Shown piece by piece: positions 6,238-13,411 of a stretch of 35,449 nucleotides of DNA. The notes under the pieces were generated by a model, which made no database searches, was not told where the DNA came from, and worked only from the letters and a program-made list of their open reading frames with translations. Made by a program: the position numbers and the translations under genes. The stretch is from Hallerella sp964397425. Lineage in GTDB: Bacteria; Fibrobacterota; Fibrobacteria; Fibrobacterales; Fibrobacteraceae. The stretch is from positions 1 to 35,449 of the forward strand of contig CAYNID010000014.1 of assembly GCA_964397425.1 (NCBI GenBank), written 5' to 3'. Numbering within the stretch: position 1 is the stretch's first letter; each line of letters opens with the position of its first letter.

Positions 6238-7308
6238 TCAGTAAAAGATGAAGGAGAAAATGGCATCGGCGATAATAATGCCGGAAATCGACGTGACCAC
6301 GCAAGATGTTGTCGCTTTTCCGACGGCATCGGCGCCTCCGCGGACCCGCAGGCCTTTTTGGGCGGCGACCAAGGCGATAATCCACCCGAAAACGAGAGAC
6401 TTGACCATGCTCTTTCCGATGAGGAGTAGCGTGATGCCGTCTTTGAGTGAAAACCAATAATTGTAAGGGGAAAGCTCGCAAAACAGATCGCCTACCATCA
6501 TCCCCGCGACGCAGCCTAAAATGGAGGAGCAGAAAGAAAGGACGGGAACGGCGACGCTCATGGCTTTGAATCGGGGGAGCACTAAAAATTGAATGGGAGC
6601 GATTCCCATTGTCCGCAGCGCTTTGATTTCTTCGGCGACGGTCATGCTGGCGATTTCTGCTGTAATGGCGCTCCCGGAACGCCCGGCCAGGATGATGGAG
6701 CTCAGCAGGGGGCCGATTTCTGCGAACATTAAAAATCCGAGTCCGCCGGCAAGGTACGAGGCGGCTCCCACCGCGTTCAGCATGCTCGCGCTTTGAATGG
6801 AAAGCGTGAACGCTATCAGGAAGACGAGGAGAAACACGATGCCGCAAGCTTCGCTGCCCAATCGCAGCAATTGCAGGGCGGTCCCATGGAACGGCAAACG
6901 CTTTTTGTCGAAAGATTCAAAGATTGTCCAATAGATGCATTCGCTGAGCAAGTAAAAGAACGTTTTGAGGCCATCGAGAAAGAAAAATCCGGAGGCTCCC
7001 AATTTTTCGACGGGATTCATGGGAGTTTCCGTCTCTTTTACGGGAACCGGGTGACGGGCCAGGTGGGACAGTTGTTCTCGAATCTTGGGGGAAAATCCGC
7101 GCAATATGAGTTTGCGATGGTTCGCCTCCGCCGTTTCCGCCAAATAAGTCAGCAGGGATTCTTCTAAAAAATTGAAGTGTGCGAGCGCAGAGCCGTCCAC
7201 GCGCAAATTTCCCTTTTCAAGAATCCGGGAACAGCTTTTTTGAACGGCGATGAATTCTTTCGAGGAAAGTTTCCGCGGAAGTTGCACTGTCGTAAAATCC
7301 ATATCCAT
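6238..7308 (-). CDS. mlaE: MlaE-type permease with N-terminal STAS domain
   Basis: 356 residues from the ATG at 7308. The first ~95 residues look like a STAS/MlaB-type domain (alternating strands and helices, with DGSALAHFNFLEESLL). The rest (about 105-356) is a MlaE-family permease with about five membrane helices and the conserved cytoplasmic loop GRSGSAITAEIASM (about 209-222) followed by EIKALRTMGI. In E. coli the STAS protein MlaB is a separate subunit of MlaFEDB; here it appears fused, and no separate mlaB is present. The longest frame extends to 7638 but would cross the promoter. A TAAATTTG box ends 6 nt before the chosen ATG and no Shine-Dalgarno is visible, suggesting a leaderless mRNA. 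Confidence 0.92.
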   Translation of the reverse strand: MDMDFTTVQLPRKLSSKEFIAVQKSCSRILEKGNLRVDGSALAHFNFLEESLLTYLAETAEANHRKLILRGFSPKIREQLSHLARHPVPVKETETPMNPVEKLGASGFFFLDGLKTFFYLLSECIYWTIFESFDKKRLPFHGTALQLLRLGSEACGIVFLLVFLIAFTLSIQSASMLNAVGAASYLAGGLGFLMFAEIGPLLSSIILAGRSGSAITAEIASMTVAEEIKALRTMGIAPIQFLVLPRFKAMSVAVPVLSFCSSILGCVAGMMVGDLFCELSPYNYWFSLKDGITLLLIGKSMVKSLVFGWIIALVAAQKGLRVRGGADAVGKATTSCVVTSISGIIIADAIFSFIFY

Positions 7309-7314
7309 CGCGCC

Positions 7315-7322
7315 CAAATTTA
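7315..7322 (-). promoter_or_regulatory. TAnnTTTG box abutting the mlaE start (leaderless)
   Basis: TAAATTTG then GGCGCG then ATG on the minus strand: an exact box with a 6-nt gap to the start codon. Transcription starting 5-7 nt after the box would begin at or next to the ATG. The rest of the 7309-7555 gap between the divergent genes shows no other feature. Confidence 0.65.
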
Positions 7323-7542
7323 ACAAACTAAATGGGAAAATTAGAATGAAAGGCTTGTATGGATGACGGGAAAGCGCAAATCTCCGATAAACAACTTTGC
7401 ATTTCATCGAACCGTTTGCGTTTGGGGGAGAATTTTGCCCTGAAAATAGGCGAATGGGCGGGCTTGGATGACGACTGCGGCGCTCCCCGTGCATTCTATC
7501 GCCTTTTCGTGGGCATTCAATCCAAGAAAACGGGAATTTTTT

Positions 7543-7550
7543 TACTTTTG
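7543..7550 (+). promoter_or_regulatory. TAnnTTTG box abutting the barrel gene start (leaderless)
   Basis: TACTTTTG then GGCGC then ATG at 7556: an exact box with a 5-nt gap. It is preceded by a T run. No Shine-Dalgarno is visible. Confidence 0.65.
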
Positions 7551-7555
7551 GGCGC

Positions 7556-8539
7556 ATGAAATTTTCCCGTTTGTTCAAAAATGTCTTTGTGGGTATGGCC
7601 CTGCTTATTGGATGCGCCGTTGCCGATATTTTTGACATGAACGGACTTTACCGGTTGCAATACGGTCCAAACCTTTCTTTTACCGTGGCGGGAAATACGC
7701 CTTTTGTGTGGGGACAGTGGTTGAATCAGGAAGTCAACACGCTTTCTTTCAACTGGATAGAGCCTTTGCGCAAATTGCCCTACGGCAACACCCTGGATGC
7801 GGATGCGGCGTTCTTGCGCTTTTCGGCGGATTTGGAAGTGTCACCGTTTTATGGGGGATTTCGCCTGGGACTCGGTGGACGGCCTTTTCAAACGAATCCG
7901 CAAATCGAGGCGCGCTTCCTTTACGAGCATTACACCTACTTTAAGTCCAACGTGGAAATGACGCTTGCGAGCAACGCGGAAGAGGGGAATATCGCGGATT
8001 CTTGGACGGCGGACTGGATTACGGAGCGCGTTTACTCTAAAGAATCCGCAGTGGATTTCATGCAAAATTTTGCATTCTATTTCGACCTGGAATACAGCTT
8101 TGGATTGGACGCTTTTATGGGAGTCGGTCTGCATTTCACCTTGGTGGACATCAGCACCGAATTTGAAGGGAAGAGTTTTGATTACCGCCGGAATATTCCC
8201 GTGTTCAGCCGGGATTTTATCATTGACCTTATCGCTTACGCTTATTTGCCGGTGACGAAGCACTGGGCCTTGGCGGGTTACATCAACCAATACAATACGG
8301 GGAATTCCAAAACGGCAAACGGTTCTTATCTCAAAGAGCCGCTGAGTTATACGGTTTTCCTCGCCGGACCATCTTTTCGTTTTGGCGAAAACAGCGAAAA
8401 TAAAATCACACTTCTCGGCGGTTACTGGATCCGCGAAAAGAAACGCTTTTACAGTGGCCGGACCTCCCAGCAGTTTTTATTGCATTTGCAATATCAACGC
8501 AATTTTGGATTTTCGATTAAGCCCGTTCCAAATCGGTGA
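7556..8539 (+). CDS. Predicted outer-membrane beta-barrel protein, unknown function
   Basis: 327 residues with a signal peptide (MKFSRLFKNVFVGMALLIGCAVA, cleavage near residue 23). The mature part is rich in alternating aromatic/hydrophobic strands (for example FYFDLEYSFGLDAFMGVGLHF, in which glycine and aromatic residues alternate), as in outer-membrane barrels. The strand LLHLQYQRNFGF would make a natural C-terminal strand ending in Phe; eight further residues follow. The family was not recognised. It is transcribed divergently from the Mla-type operon and its last 63 nt overlap the 3' end of the minus-strand gene at 8477. A role alongside lipid transport is only suggested by position. Confidence 0.85.
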   Translation: MKFSRLFKNVFVGMALLIGCAVADIFDMNGLYRLQYGPNLSFTVAGNTPFVWGQWLNQEVNTLSFNWIEPLRKLPYGNTLDADAAFLRFSADLEVSPFYGGFRLGLGGRPFQTNPQIEARFLYEHYTYFKSNVEMTLASNAEEGNIADSWTADWITERVYSKESAVDFMQNFAFYFDLEYSFGLDAFMGVGLHFTLVDISTEFEGKSFDYRRNIPVFSRDFIIDLIAYAYLPVTKHWALAGYINQYNTGNSKTANGSYLKEPLSYTVFLAGPSFRFGENSENKITLLGGYWIREKKRFYSGRTSQQFLLHLQYQRNFGFSIKPVPNR

Positions 8540-9217
8540 TGCCCATCGGGAGGCGTTTTGGGGCGTTTCGGAAATTTCGGCTTTTTCCGGCGCAGGCGGG
8601 GATAGGCGGCGCGCTGTCCGTATCCAGAAACTGCCGGATTCCCCGTTTCCCTTCAAATCAATGATTGTCGGCATGAAAATGCCATCGTAAAGATTCCAGG
8701 AGTGGACTGTCAATCGCCGTTCTTCTCCGGAGCCGAACATCCAAATGGTGTCCGGCTTTGGATGATTGAAGCGGATGCGGAACCAGGTTTGGGAGCGCGC
8801 CGGGTAAACAAAGGCGGAGTCCTGGTGTAAACTGTCCCGGCAAAGGAAAATGCCCTGGGCGAGCAATTCCAAATCGTCCCATCGGAGGGGGCTTTTTCCA
8901 ATGGTTTCCCTGAGATGGTGCATGGCCATCTGGCGGGGAATGCGTCCGGGGAAATATTCCATGTAGCGGTAGTCTGCGGAAGATATGTAACGGAAAGATT
9001 CCCTGCCGGAAATCGTGATGTCGAAAGTGTCTGCCGCATCCGGTAAATGTTGCCAAATCAAATCAACGTGTACCCGGACGTTTTCGCGGTTGATGAAGCG
9101 CCCTTCGGCGGAGATGACGGCGGGAAAATCAATCCATGGCGAAGGGCATTCCTCCGCAAAGGAGGCAAAGGGTAAAAAGGCTAAGAGGAAAAAAGTCTTT
9201 CGGAAAAAACGCATCAT
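8477..9217 (-). CDS. Exported protein of unknown function
   Basis: 246 residues with a signal peptide (MMRFFRKTFFLLAFLPFASFA, cleaved near 21). The mature protein starts EECPSPWIDFP and contains HVDLIWQHLPDAADTFDITISG, FPGRIPRQMAMHHLRETIG, a pair of Cys residues, and PTIIDLKGNGESGSFWI near the end. The last pattern and the overall strand content recall LolA-like periplasmic proteins, but this is weak; no family is claimed. Its ATG overlaps the MerR stop (ATGA), so it is translationally coupled to the regulator. Its 3' end overlaps the convergent barrel gene by 63 nt. Confidence 0.75.
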   Translation of the reverse strand: MMRFFRKTFFLLAFLPFASFAEECPSPWIDFPAVISAEGRFINRENVRVHVDLIWQHLPDAADTFDITISGRESFRYISSADYRYMEYFPGRIPRQMAMHHLRETIGKSPLRWDDLELLAQGIFLCRDSLHQDSAFVYPARSQTWFRIRFNHPKPDTIWMFGSGEERRLTVHSWNLYDGIFMPTIIDLKGNGESGSFWIRTARRLSPPAPEKAEISETPQNASRWASPIWNGLNRKSKIALILQMQ

Positions 9218-9717
9218 GTGGGGGAATCTGGATTGGAATCGTTGTCGGAAAGGTTTTCCGCAGAAGCGGAATTTTTTGGGAAAAAGTGGGGATCTCCGAA
9301 AAGTTCTTTGCGGAGCTTTTCTATTTGAGTGGAATGGTTGACTTTTTGAAGGCTTTTTTCGCGGATTGCTTCTTCGTAGAGGAAAATTTTAAATTTGACT
9401 TTGTTGAGAATTTTCTCCAAATCGCTCAATTCTTTTTCGATGATGGATTTCCGTCGTTTGAACAGCGCCAGGCGATTGGGTAAGGTGGCGTCGCCTTCGC
9501 TATACCATTTGAGATAGGTGCGGATTTCTTTGATGGGCATTCCTGTTTTTTTTAGACATTCGATGAGGGACAGCCAACGGAGATCCTCGTCGCTGTAAGC
9601 GCGGATGCCAGACGGAGTCTTTTGAACAAAAGGCAGCAACCCCTCTTTTTCGTAATAACGGAGCGTGTAAGTGGAAAGGCCCGTTTTTTGGGAGACTTGG
9701 CCGATGGAGTAAGACAA
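9214..9717 (-). CDS. MerR-family transcriptional regulator
   Basis: 167 residues. An N-terminal winged-helix MerR domain spans about 2-70 (YSIGQVSQKTGLSTYTLRYY, then EKEGLLPF, SGIRAYSDEDLRWL, LKKTGMPIKEI), followed by a dimerisation coiled coil (about 80-130). The metal-binding Cys residues of MerR/CueR/ZntR are absent, so it is closer to the AdhR/BmrR-like group that senses organic or redox signals. The start is a TTG with AGAGG 5 nt upstream. The C-terminal 35 residues are Ser/Asn/Asp-rich. It may regulate the coupled exported-protein gene; no target operator was identified. Confidence 0.92.
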   Translation of the reverse strand: MSYSIGQVSQKTGLSTYTLRYYEKEGLLPFVQKTPSGIRAYSDEDLRWLSLIECLKKTGMPIKEIRTYLKWYSEGDATLPNRLALFKRRKSIIEKELSDLEKILNKVKFKIFLYEEAIREKSLQKVNHSTQIEKLRKELFGDPHFFPKNSASAENLSDNDSNPDSPT

Positions 9718-9745
9718 GAAAACCTCTTTTCGAAATGAGACTTTT

Positions 9746-9753
9746 CAAAGTTA
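9746..9753 (-). promoter_or_regulatory. TAnnTTTG promoter box of the MerR gene
   Basis: TAACTTTG on the minus strand, an exact match preceded by a T run. The predicted leader is about 25 nt and includes the AGAGG site before the TTG start. Confidence 0.6.
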
Positions 9754-9796
9754 ACAAAAAAAGGTTTTTGTTTTACGGGAAAGTTCCCCGGCAAAG

Positions 9797-9864
9797 GAAA
9801 AAGCCCTTTCCCTTTGCCAAAGCCGGAATATGGCGAAACCGGTTTGGATGGAAAGGAAAAGGGA
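9797..9864 (-). terminator. recA terminator (long imperfect hairpin)
   Basis: On the minus strand the arms CCCTTTTCCTTT (9863-9852) and AAAGGGAAAGGG (9815-9804) pair with one or two mismatches. An inner AAACCGG/CCGGCTTT stem lies between them, and CTTTTT follows. Confidence 0.65.
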
Positions 9865-9875
9865 CTTCGGGAGAA

Positions 9876-10988
9876 TTATTCGCCTTCTGCGGCGGCTTCG
9901 GCTGCATCCGAAAGTTCTTCGGAGGTTGCCAACGCGTCGTCTTCTGAAATGTCGAACATTTTCACGTCTTTCATCTGTTCCCGGATTTTCGCATCGATTT
10001 CGGCGCAGATTTCTGGATTGTTTTTGAGGAAAAGACGCGTGCTTTCGCGGCCTTGCCCAATGCGTTCACCGTTGTAAGAGAACCAAGAACCGCTCTTTTC
10101 GATGACATCCAGTTCGACGCCCAAATCCAAGATGCTGGCTTCGCGGGAAATGCCTTGCCCGTAGAGAATGTCGAATTCACATTGGGTGAAGGGGGCTGCC
10201 ACTTTGTTCTTGACGATTTTGACGCGGGTGCGGTTGCCGATGACTTCGTCGCCGTTTTTAATCTGGGCGATGCGGCGAATGTCCAAACGCTGGGAGGCGT
10301 AGAATTTCAAAGCGTTTCCGCCTGTTGTTGTTTCCGGGTTGCCGAACATGACGCCGATTTTCATGCGGAGCTGGTTGATGAAAATCATGCACGTGTTGGA
10401 TTTGGAAAGGATTCCGGTGAGTTTGCGGAGAGCCTGGGACATCAAACGGGCTTGAAGTCCCACGTGGTTGTCGCCCATTTCTCCGTTGATTTCCGCCTGG
10501 GGGACTAGGGCTGCAACCGAGTCGATGACGACAATGTCGATGGCTCCGGAACGGACCAGCGTCTCGGCAATGTCGAGGGCCTGTTCGCCGGTATCCGGCT
10601 GGGAAACGAGAAGCTGGTCGATGTTGATGCCGAGGTGACGCGCGTAAACGGGGTCAAAGGCGTGTTCCGCGTCGATGAAAGCGGCGACGCCGCCCTGCTT
10701 TTGAGCTTCGGCGATGGCGTGGAGCGAAAGCGTCGTCTTGCCGGAAGATTCCGGTCCGTAAATTTCAATGATGCGGCCCCGGGGAAATCCTCCAACTCCC
10801 AAAGCCATGTCCAACTGGACGCAGCCCGATGGGATGACGGGAATGTTTTGTTCCGGTTGACCGCCGAGAGTCATGATGGAACCTTTGCCGAAATTCTTTT
10901 CAATTTGGGCGATGGCCGCTTCGACGGCTTTCGCCTTTTCTCCGGAAAGGGGCTTGTTGAGAGTGGGTGCAGCAGATTTCTTAGCCAT
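9876..10988 (-). CDS. recA: Recombinase RecA
   Basis: 370 residues from the ATG at 10988 (MAKKSAAP...), which has CGGAGA 6 nt upstream; the longer frame to 11051 runs through the promoter and the cinA 3' end. RecA forms ATP-dependent filaments on single-stranded DNA for homologous recombination and triggers LexA self-cleavage. Walker A GPESSGKTT is at 78-86, Walker B is in DIVVIDSVAALVP, and the L2 region GNPETTTGGNALKFYASQRLDIRR is intact in parts. The C-terminus is acidic and Ala-rich, as usual. It follows cinA on the same strand. A candidate LexA site overlaps the -35 element of its promoter. Confidence 0.98.
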   Translation of the reverse strand: MAKKSAAPTLNKPLSGEKAKAVEAAIAQIEKNFGKGSIMTLGGQPEQNIPVIPSGCVQLDMALGVGGFPRGRIIEIYGPESSGKTTLSLHAIAEAQKQGGVAAFIDAEHAFDPVYARHLGINIDQLLVSQPDTGEQALDIAETLVRSGAIDIVVIDSVAALVPQAEINGEMGDNHVGLQARLMSQALRKLTGILSKSNTCMIFINQLRMKIGVMFGNPETTTGGNALKFYASQRLDIRRIAQIKNGDEVIGNRTRVKIVKNKVAAPFTQCEFDILYGQGISREASILDLGVELDVIEKSGSWFSYNGERIGQGRESTRLFLKNNPEICAEIDAKIREQMKDVKMFDISEDDALATSEELSDAAEAAAEGE

Positions 10989-11020
10989 TTTTATCTCCGA
11001 TGGGGATTTTTTGTTCTTGT

Positions 11021-12301
11021 TTAATATATAAATTGCTGTTCTTTTGTGCAAGTGCTTTTCTGTTCATTCTTTTTGAGAATGGCGCGGCGCAAAACATCCA
11101 GCACTTTAAAAACGCTTTTTTCGCGGATTTGTTCCCGGTCTCCAGAGAATTTTTCGCAAAAGGCGAAGTTTTCCCAAGGAGAGGCGACTGCCATCCAGAC
11201 CAGTCCCACGGGTTTTTCTGGCGTTCCGCCGCCGGGCCCGGCGATTCCGGTAGTGGAAATTGCCCAATCCGAATGGTAAATCCGGCGTGCGCCGGCAGCC
11301 ATGGCGATGGCGGTCTCTTTGCTCACGGCTCCGTGGGCACTTAACGTTTCTTCGGGAACGCCGAGAATATCCTCTTTGGCTTCGTTCCAATAGGCGCATG
11401 CGCCACCTTTGAAAAAAACGCTCGCGCCGGGGAGGTTGACGATTTCACTTGCGACCATTCCGCCCGAACAGGATTCTGCCGTAGAAAGGGTCTCGCCGCG
11501 GGCGCAAAGCAAGTCGGCTATGACTTCTGGGAGGGATTTCCCGTTGGTGGAAATGACGCTTTGGCGGTCATCGAGGAGTTGAATTAAACGCTGTGCGGTT
11601 TCTTCGAGAATTTGGGCGGATTCCGTGGAATACAAGCGGAAAAGGATGCCGTCCCGGACGGGAAGGCTAGACCAGGAAACAGGTGCCGGGAATGAAAATC
11701 CTTTCCATTTTTCCGCCAAGTCCGATTCAAAGATGCCGGCTAAACGGAGCTCCCGAAAGAAAAAGGGCTTTTGTTTTGGGGCGAGATAGGGAACGACGTG
11801 GCGTTCGAACATTTCTTTCGCTTCAAAGGGAACGCCCGGAAGAGCGAAAAGGGTGACGTCATCCTGCGTGATGCGGAATCCGGGTGCGCTTCCGACGGGA
11901 TTGTTTAAAACAGTCGCGCCGCGGGGGAAAAATGCCTGGATGCGGTTCGCATCGGAAAAGTTCTTGTTGTGGCTTTCGATGAAAGTTTTGATGGACTGCA
12001 GCCATTCTTCGCGAAATTCCAGCGGCAGGTGAAAGGTTTCGGCGATAAAAAAACGCGTCTTGTCGTCTTCTGTTGGGCCCAATCCGCCGCCGAGAATCAC
12101 GGTTTGAATCCCCGCTTTGCGGAGCATTTCCCAAACGGCTTGCCAGGATTCGGCGTTATCCGGAAGGGTTATCTCGCAGGCGACGTCGAATCCCATTTCG
12201 CTGAGGCGTCCGGCCATCCAATGGGCGTTCGTGTTGAGCGTGAAGCCTTGCGTGAGTTCCGTGCCTAGACTTATCAAGGCGATTTGATGCGTGTGTTCCA
12301 T
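11021..12301 (-). CDS. cinA: CinA-like nicotinamide-nucleotide amidase
   Basis: 426 residues from the ATG at 12301, chosen because GAGG lies 6 nt upstream. The N-terminal MoCF-like domain (about 5-170: ALISLGTELTQGFTLNTNAHW, VILGGGLGPTEDDKTR, FALPGVPFEAKEM) is an ADP-ribose pyrophosphatase-like domain. The C-terminal CinA domain (about 265-420: LSTAESCSGGM, GAVSKETAIAMA, TTGIAGPGGGTPEKPVG) deamidates nicotinamide mononucleotide in pyridine-nucleotide salvage. cinA followed by recA on one strand is a recurring arrangement in bacteria. recA has its own promoter inside the cinA 3' end, so recA can be induced independently. Confidence 0.95.
   Translation of the reverse strand: MEHTHQIALISLGTELTQGFTLNTNAHWMAGRLSEMGFDVACEITLPDNAESWQAVWEMLRKAGIQTVILGGGLGPTEDDKTRFFIAETFHLPLEFREEWLQSIKTFIESHNKNFSDANRIQAFFPRGATVLNNPVGSAPGFRITQDDVTLFALPGVPFEAKEMFERHVVPYLAPKQKPFFFRELRLAGIFESDLAEKWKGFSFPAPVSWSSLPVRDGILFRLYSTESAQILEETAQRLIQLLDDRQSVISTNGKSLPEVIADLLCARGETLSTAESCSGGMVASEIVNLPGASVFFKGGACAYWNEAKEDILGVPEETLSAHGAVSKETAIAMAAGARRIYHSDWAISTTGIAGPGGGTPEKPVGLVWMAVASPWENFAFCEKFSGDREQIREKSVFKVLDVLRRAILKKNEQKSTCTKEQQFIY
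11023..11051 (-). promoter_or_regulatory. recA promoter (TTGCAC-N17-TATATT)
   Basis: On the minus strand TTGCAC (11051-11046) and TATATT (11028-11023) are separated by exactly 17 nt, 35 nt upstream of the recA ATG. The promoter overlaps the 3' end and stop codon of cinA. Confidence 0.65.
11037..11050 (-). promoter_or_regulatory. Candidate LexA (SOS) box in the recA promoter
   Basis: The plus-strand sequence TGTTCTTTTGTGCA matches TGCNCNNNNGTGCA, the F. succinogenes LexA consensus as I recall it from the literature, with one mismatch. It covers the recA -35 element, an ideal place for repression. The match is by eye; lexA itself is not in the window. Confidence 0.55.
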
Positions 12302-12317
12302 TCTTTTCCTCATTATA

Positions 12318-12324
12318 CAAGATA
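12318..12324 (-). promoter_or_regulatory. TAnnTTG promoter box of cinA
   Basis: TATCTTG on the minus strand, 16 nt before the ATG at 12301, leaves the GAGG site inside the leader. A sigma70-like alternative (TTGTCA at 12341-12336, N18, TATAAT at 12317-12312) would start the RNA only about 4 nt before the ATG and drop the Shine-Dalgarno, so the first reading is preferred. Confidence 0.45.
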
Positions 12325-12407
12325 GAAATCGAATTTGACAAAAGTTGTCTTTGTTCCGGATGTGTGCCGATTCCATTCCCAGGGCGAAATCCGCGGGAAG
12401 ATTTTTT

Positions 12408-12416
12408 TATTATTTG
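12408..12416 (+). promoter_or_regulatory. Box variant abutting the start of the DUF5683-like gene
   Basis: TATTATTTG then GCGCG then ATG at 12422: the same layout as at 7543 and 7315 but with three bases between TA and TTTG. No Shine-Dalgarno is visible. Confidence 0.35.
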
Positions 12417-12421
12417 GCGCG

Positions 12422-13411
12422 ATGCGGATTCCTTTCTGGACATTTTTTTGGGCGTTGGCCTTGTCGTTCTCTGCCGTTTGGGCGGATGCTCCGGTCGATT
12501 CCGTGTCTGTGGATTTTTCTCCGAAAATTGCCGCAACAGGGAAAACGGGTGTCGAAAGTATCGATACGCTGCCGACTTATGAATGGGACGTGGAAACGGA
12601 CAACAATTCGCTCGCCCTGACCCTGCTTTTGGGAATTTTTCCCGGTGGCGGTCATTATTATACGGGACATTATATTCGCGGCGGATTCATTTCGGCGATA
12701 GAACTCGGACTTGCTTATGAAGTTTTCGTGAATAAAAAGGCGCAAAAAGACAGGCGGTTCAAACAGGCGCGGGAATTTCAGGATTCCGTTGCGCTGTATT
12801 CGCACAAGATTCTTGAAAATCGGGACAGCCTCTCGTATTACCAGGCGAAACGAAATCAGTTTGCGGAGCGAGTCCGCTCGTACAGCGACCATAAAATTGA
12901 AGAAGAGGATTTGCGAAAGTCGGAGCTTGCCTGGATGATTGGCATCCATGTTTACAGCCTTTTTGACGCTTATGGAATCTGGGCGAATAATCAGGGGCGC
13001 GTTGTGGAGAACCGCTCCGTATCCGGGACGCTTTTGCGCTCCATCGTGCCTGGCTGGGGGCAAATTTACAATCGGGAATATGGAAAAGCGGGACTTCTGT
13101 ATATGGGACTTTTCGGTGCTTCCGTCAGCATCTTTTCTCGTCAAAATGTCATTGAATATTATTTGGACAGAAAGCACGCCTTGGAAAAAGAAGACCCCAC
13201 TCACGAAGACCTTGACATCATCAACGAACAGATTCTTTACTTCCGGAAAAACCGCAACCAGTATATTTGGGGAATCGTTCTGATTTATCTCTATTCCATC
13301 GGCGATGCTGTTGTCGACGCGATGATGAGCGATTTCGATAGTCCGGCGCACTTTGTTCTTGGACCGGACTTTCGCGGTGGACTCGAAGCGTCGGTGCTAT
13401 TTGATTTTTGA
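12422..13411 (+). CDS. DUF5683-like membrane protein
   Basis: 329 residues from the ATG at 12422, which gives a clean signal peptide or first helix (MRIPFWTFFWALALSFSAVWA); the longer frame from 12335 adds residues with no signal character. Two copies of a PG-type helical hairpin are visible: LLGIFPGGGHYYTGHYIRGGF and SIVPGWGQIYNREYGKAGL. The 'PG.GQ.YN..Y.KA' signature is characteristic of DUF5683 proteins common in Bacteroidota-related bacteria, with unknown function. Between the copies is a charged helical segment (about 110-165). The 3' end overlaps the convergent YfhO-like gene by 15 nt. Confidence 0.85.
   Translation: MRIPFWTFFWALALSFSAVWADAPVDSVSVDFSPKIAATGKTGVESIDTLPTYEWDVETDNNSLALTLLLGIFPGGGHYYTGHYIRGGFISAIELGLAYEVFVNKKAQKDRRFKQAREFQDSVALYSHKILENRDSLSYYQAKRNQFAERVRSYSDHKIEEEDLRKSELAWMIGIHVYSLFDAYGIWANNQGRVVENRSVSGTLLRSIVPGWGQIYNREYGKAGLLYMGLFGASVSIFSRQNVIEYYLDRKHALEKEDPTHEDLDIINEQILYFRKNRNQYIWGIVLIYLYSIGDAVVDAMMSDFDSPAHFVLGPDFRGGLEASVLFDF

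Noticed and set aside
6230..6847. Long N-terminal extension of the MlaF-like ATPase
   Set aside because: The extension lies opposite-frame within the permease gene and is Arg/His-rich shadow sequence; the ATPase motifs begin right after the ATG at 6229.
7359..7559. 66-residue plus-strand frame before the barrel gene
   Set aside because: It overlaps both divergent promoter boxes, has no Shine-Dalgarno and ends in the barrel start; nothing else supports it.
12312..12341. Sigma70-like promoter TTGTCA-N18-TATAAT for cinA
   Set aside because: It would place the transcript start about 4 nt before the ATG and exclude the good GAGG site; the TATCTTG box just upstream explains the leader better. Not fully excluded.
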